Of a stretch of DNA of 64,000 nucleotides, positions 62,023 to 64,000 are shown piece after piece. Both the position numbers and the translations under genes were made by a program. A model generated the notes under the pieces. That model was not told where the DNA came from. It searched no databases and was given only the letters and a program-made list of their open reading frames with translations. Position 1 is the first letter of the stretch. The number at the start of each line of letters is the position of its first letter. Origin of the DNA: Candidatus Avedoeria danica (GTDB taxonomy: Bacteria > Chloroflexota > Anaerolineae > Epilineales > Epilineaceae); contig JADJCV010000004.1 in assembly GCA_016703025.1 (NCBI GenBank), positions 2,793,501 to 2,857,500 of the forward strand. Direction: 5' to 3'.

Positions 62023-64000
62023 TCAGAGGACGGGGGACGGCACCGAAACGAGAACCCGCAAGCCAAAGGTGTCGCTCCGGGCGTCAGGAACGCAGTGGTA
62101 GCGATAAGCGGCGCGGGAGGGCGTGGAATCTGCGTACCACCCGCCGCCCCGCAATACACGACGCACGCTCGGCCCGGTCTCCGCATCCTCCCGCCCGTCC
62201 GCGGCTTCATACGGATAGCCGTATTCCGGAACCTCATCGTCAGCCGCACCTGCCCCAAACAGGCTTGACGACCACTGGTAGACGTTGCCTGCAAGGTCTG
62301 CGACGCTCTCCGGCGTATCTCCATCTGGAAACGCCCCCACCGGGCTCGTCTGCTTCACCCACGCCTCGTACGTGTTCGCTCGCAGCCGGTCCCACTCCTC
62401 ACCCCATGGATACCGACGCCCGTCCGTCCCACCTGCCGCGGCCTCCCACTCCACTTCCGTCGGCAGCCGCACCGCCAGCCCCGTCTGCGCCGCCAGCCAT
62501 CCGCAATACGCCCGCGCCTCGTACCAGCACACCCCCACCACCGGCTGGGATGCATGGTTGTACCGCCCGTCCCGCCAGAACATTGGCTCCGTCTCCCGAT
62601 GCGCCGGCCACTGCCTCTCCAGCACCGCCTCGAACCCTTCGTCGTCCAGTGCAAGCCAGCCCCGCCACCGCTCCAGGACCTCCGCGGCTGCGAAGTGGCC
62701 TTCCTGTTCCATTTGCTCAAACAGCGTCGGGTCGTCCTTGAAGCGTCTCTGCCATAGGCGGGAGTTGGTCTTAATCCATTCGTTCGCCAGCTCCCCCTGC
62801 CGCCAGCGGCGATCGTCCACCGTGTCCCACCACCTCAGCGCGCCGCCATGAAGCACGCCCACTCCGCGTTCGTCACCGGGTACTGTCCAATCTCGAACGC
62901 GGCTACAGTGACCTCGTGGCGCGGGATATGCGACCTGCTGGTCCCTGTGCTCCCAAAAAACGACCACTCGATCGGCTCATCCTCCCCGATCGGGTACACC
63001 CCGCCCGAGATTGCAACGAGCGGCGGCATCAAGTACGCCCCATGCGGCCCCTCCCGCCGCTCGAACCTCGGGTCCCCCAGGTCCCCCACCGCATACCCGC
63101 ACGCGATCCGCTCCCGCAGATCCGCCGCTGCGTCCCGGCTGCGGTGCACCAGCGCCCACCGCAGCTCGTCCAGCAACGCCTCCGGCAACCGCGCCCGCAG
63201 CTCCGCCTGCGCCGCCGCCCGCCCCGCCAGCGCCAGGTTCGTCCCCATCACCCCCCGCACGAACGCCGCCGGATCGGCCGCCATCGCCGCCGCAAGGATC
63301 GTCGTCTCCTCCCAGCCCGTGCCCGGCAGCGGCGGAAGCGGGTCCGCTGGGTCCAGCGCGTCGATCACCTCGTCCACCGTCGGGCTTATGCGCCGCCCGC
63401 CACTCCACGCGCACCAGCTCCGGGTCGGACGTGAGGGCCAGCTGGCGGGCGGCGAAGTACTCCTGCACCAGCTGGTGGATGTACATCAGCTCCTGCGCGG
63501 CCTGATCCTCGTCCAAGACCGCGAGTGCTTCGCCGGCCGCGAGGATTGCCTCGTCCGCCGATGTGTCCAGCAGCTTCAGCGCATCGTCGTAGTCGATCCG
63601 CACCTGGCTGCCGCATCCGTCGTCTCGCGCCCGCTGCATGGCGTGCGCCAGTTCCGACAGCTTGGGGATCAGGACGCCGCGGTCGGGCAGGTCGTACGGC
63701 GTCTGCCACTTCCAGGCGGCCACGCGCTTCACGTTGCGGCTGTCGAGAATGTCGCCGGGCTCGAACAGTGCGTTCCCACGCTCCACTTCGCGCCGCAACG
63801 CCTGCCGCACGAACCCCGTGAACAGCGCGCGCGACCTGCAGGCAACTCACCGGTGGCGTCGACCTGCTCGACGAGCAGCGCCAGGAAGTACGGCGAACGC
63901 AGCACTTCCAACTGCGGGCTGCCCTCGAGCGCCGCCCAGATCTCACGCCAACGGCCGGGGCTGTACAGCGCCAGGAAGTCGCGCACCTGGTCGTCGGCGA
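62023..64000 (-). pseudogene. NACHT NTPase - FGE-sulfatase fusion, 5' partial, three frameshifts
   Basis: One protein family is spread over four overlapping minus-strand frames. From 64000 down come NACHT-associated helices (L-R-S-P-Y-F-L-A-L-L-V-E-Q-V). After a shift near 63835, L-F-T-G-F-V-R-Q-A-L-R and Q-L-V-Q-E-Y-F-A-A-R follow. After a shift near 63395, D-E-V-I-D-A-L-D, L-G-D-P-R-F-E-R-R and the start of the FGE domain (Q-Y-P-V-T-N-A-E-W-A-C-F) appear. After a shift near 62845 the rest reads R-W-W-D-T, R-L-P-T-E-V-E-W-E-A-A, L-A-G-N-V-Y-Q-W and R-V-L-R-G-G-G-W to the stop. Each shift is a single base in a GC-rich run. The P-loop lies outside the window. Either a decayed gene or local sequence error. 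Confidence 0.75.

Noticed and set aside
61674..62741. 355-residue plus-strand ORF after hicB
   Set aside because: Its start is out of frame with hicB, and most of it is a shadow of the FGE domain on the other strand; only the first ~60 codons after 61788 look like HicA.

Overview
The window is about 64 kb of very GC-rich, gene-dense bacterial chromosome with no phage or plasmid backbone. Chloroflexota (an Anaerolineae/Ardenticatenia-like lineage) is the best guess. The support is a Tyr-Leu-Pro signature next to Thr/Pro-rich linkers in secreted proteins, a NACHT protein with a sulfatase-modifying-factor (FGE) C-terminus, a Rho with a very long N-terminal extension, many lipoproteins, and start/stop overlaps (ATGA, GTGA) inside operons. 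No rRNA or ribosomal protein is present to prove the phylum. Start codons were chosen by Shine-Dalgarno spacing and operon overlap.

Layout. 1-7.8 kb: end of a repetitive surface protein, an EamA transporter, tRNA-Trp, an AhpD-like peroxidase whose second catalytic Cys is an in-frame TGA (probable selenocysteine), a lipoprotein, a GT39-like glycosyltransferase and galE. 7.8-13.9 kb: a strong intrinsic terminator, two overlapping CNNM/CorC genes, leucyl aminopeptidase and a PlsC-like acyltransferase; two copies of a ~77-bp palindromic element lie exactly on the TAG stops of two of these genes. 13.9-18.5 kb: a minus-strand run SCO1, patatin, ECF sigma factor, membrane protein. 18.7-28 kb: methionine aminopeptidase, an ATPase, a CBS protein, a giant secreted M14 carboxypeptidase, ornithine carbamoyltransferase and rho. 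28-31.4 kb: a phospholipase D-like protein, a small lipoprotein, a YchJ-type SEC-C protein and a small unknown.

31.5-41.6 kb is a recC-recB-recD operon for double-strand-break repair; recB carries a single-base frameshift before its nuclease domain. 41.7-48.5 kb: a VOC protein, a DtxR-type metalloregulator divergent from a MacB-like ABC exporter (ATPase, permease, adaptor lipoprotein), and a SixA-like phosphatase. 48.6-54 kb: a Tat-exported vanadium haloperoxidase, an RDD/SpoIIM membrane pair, an intradiol-dioxygenase lipoprotein and a DNRLRE-type secreted protein. 54.3-58.5 kb encodes a 1409-residue secreted protein with two DUF1566 domains ahead of a phosphohistidine motif and a PPDK-type ATP-grasp, in the domain order of glucan water dikinases. 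The last 5 kb hold a BaiN-like flavoprotein, a START-PDZ-DinB fusion, hicB with a degenerate hicA, and a NACHT-FGE gene broken by three frameshifts.

The clearest candidates for new biology are the Cys-x-x-Sec peroxidase, the secreted water-dikinase-like protein, the stop-codon-associated palindromic element, and the prion-like Rho N-terminus.
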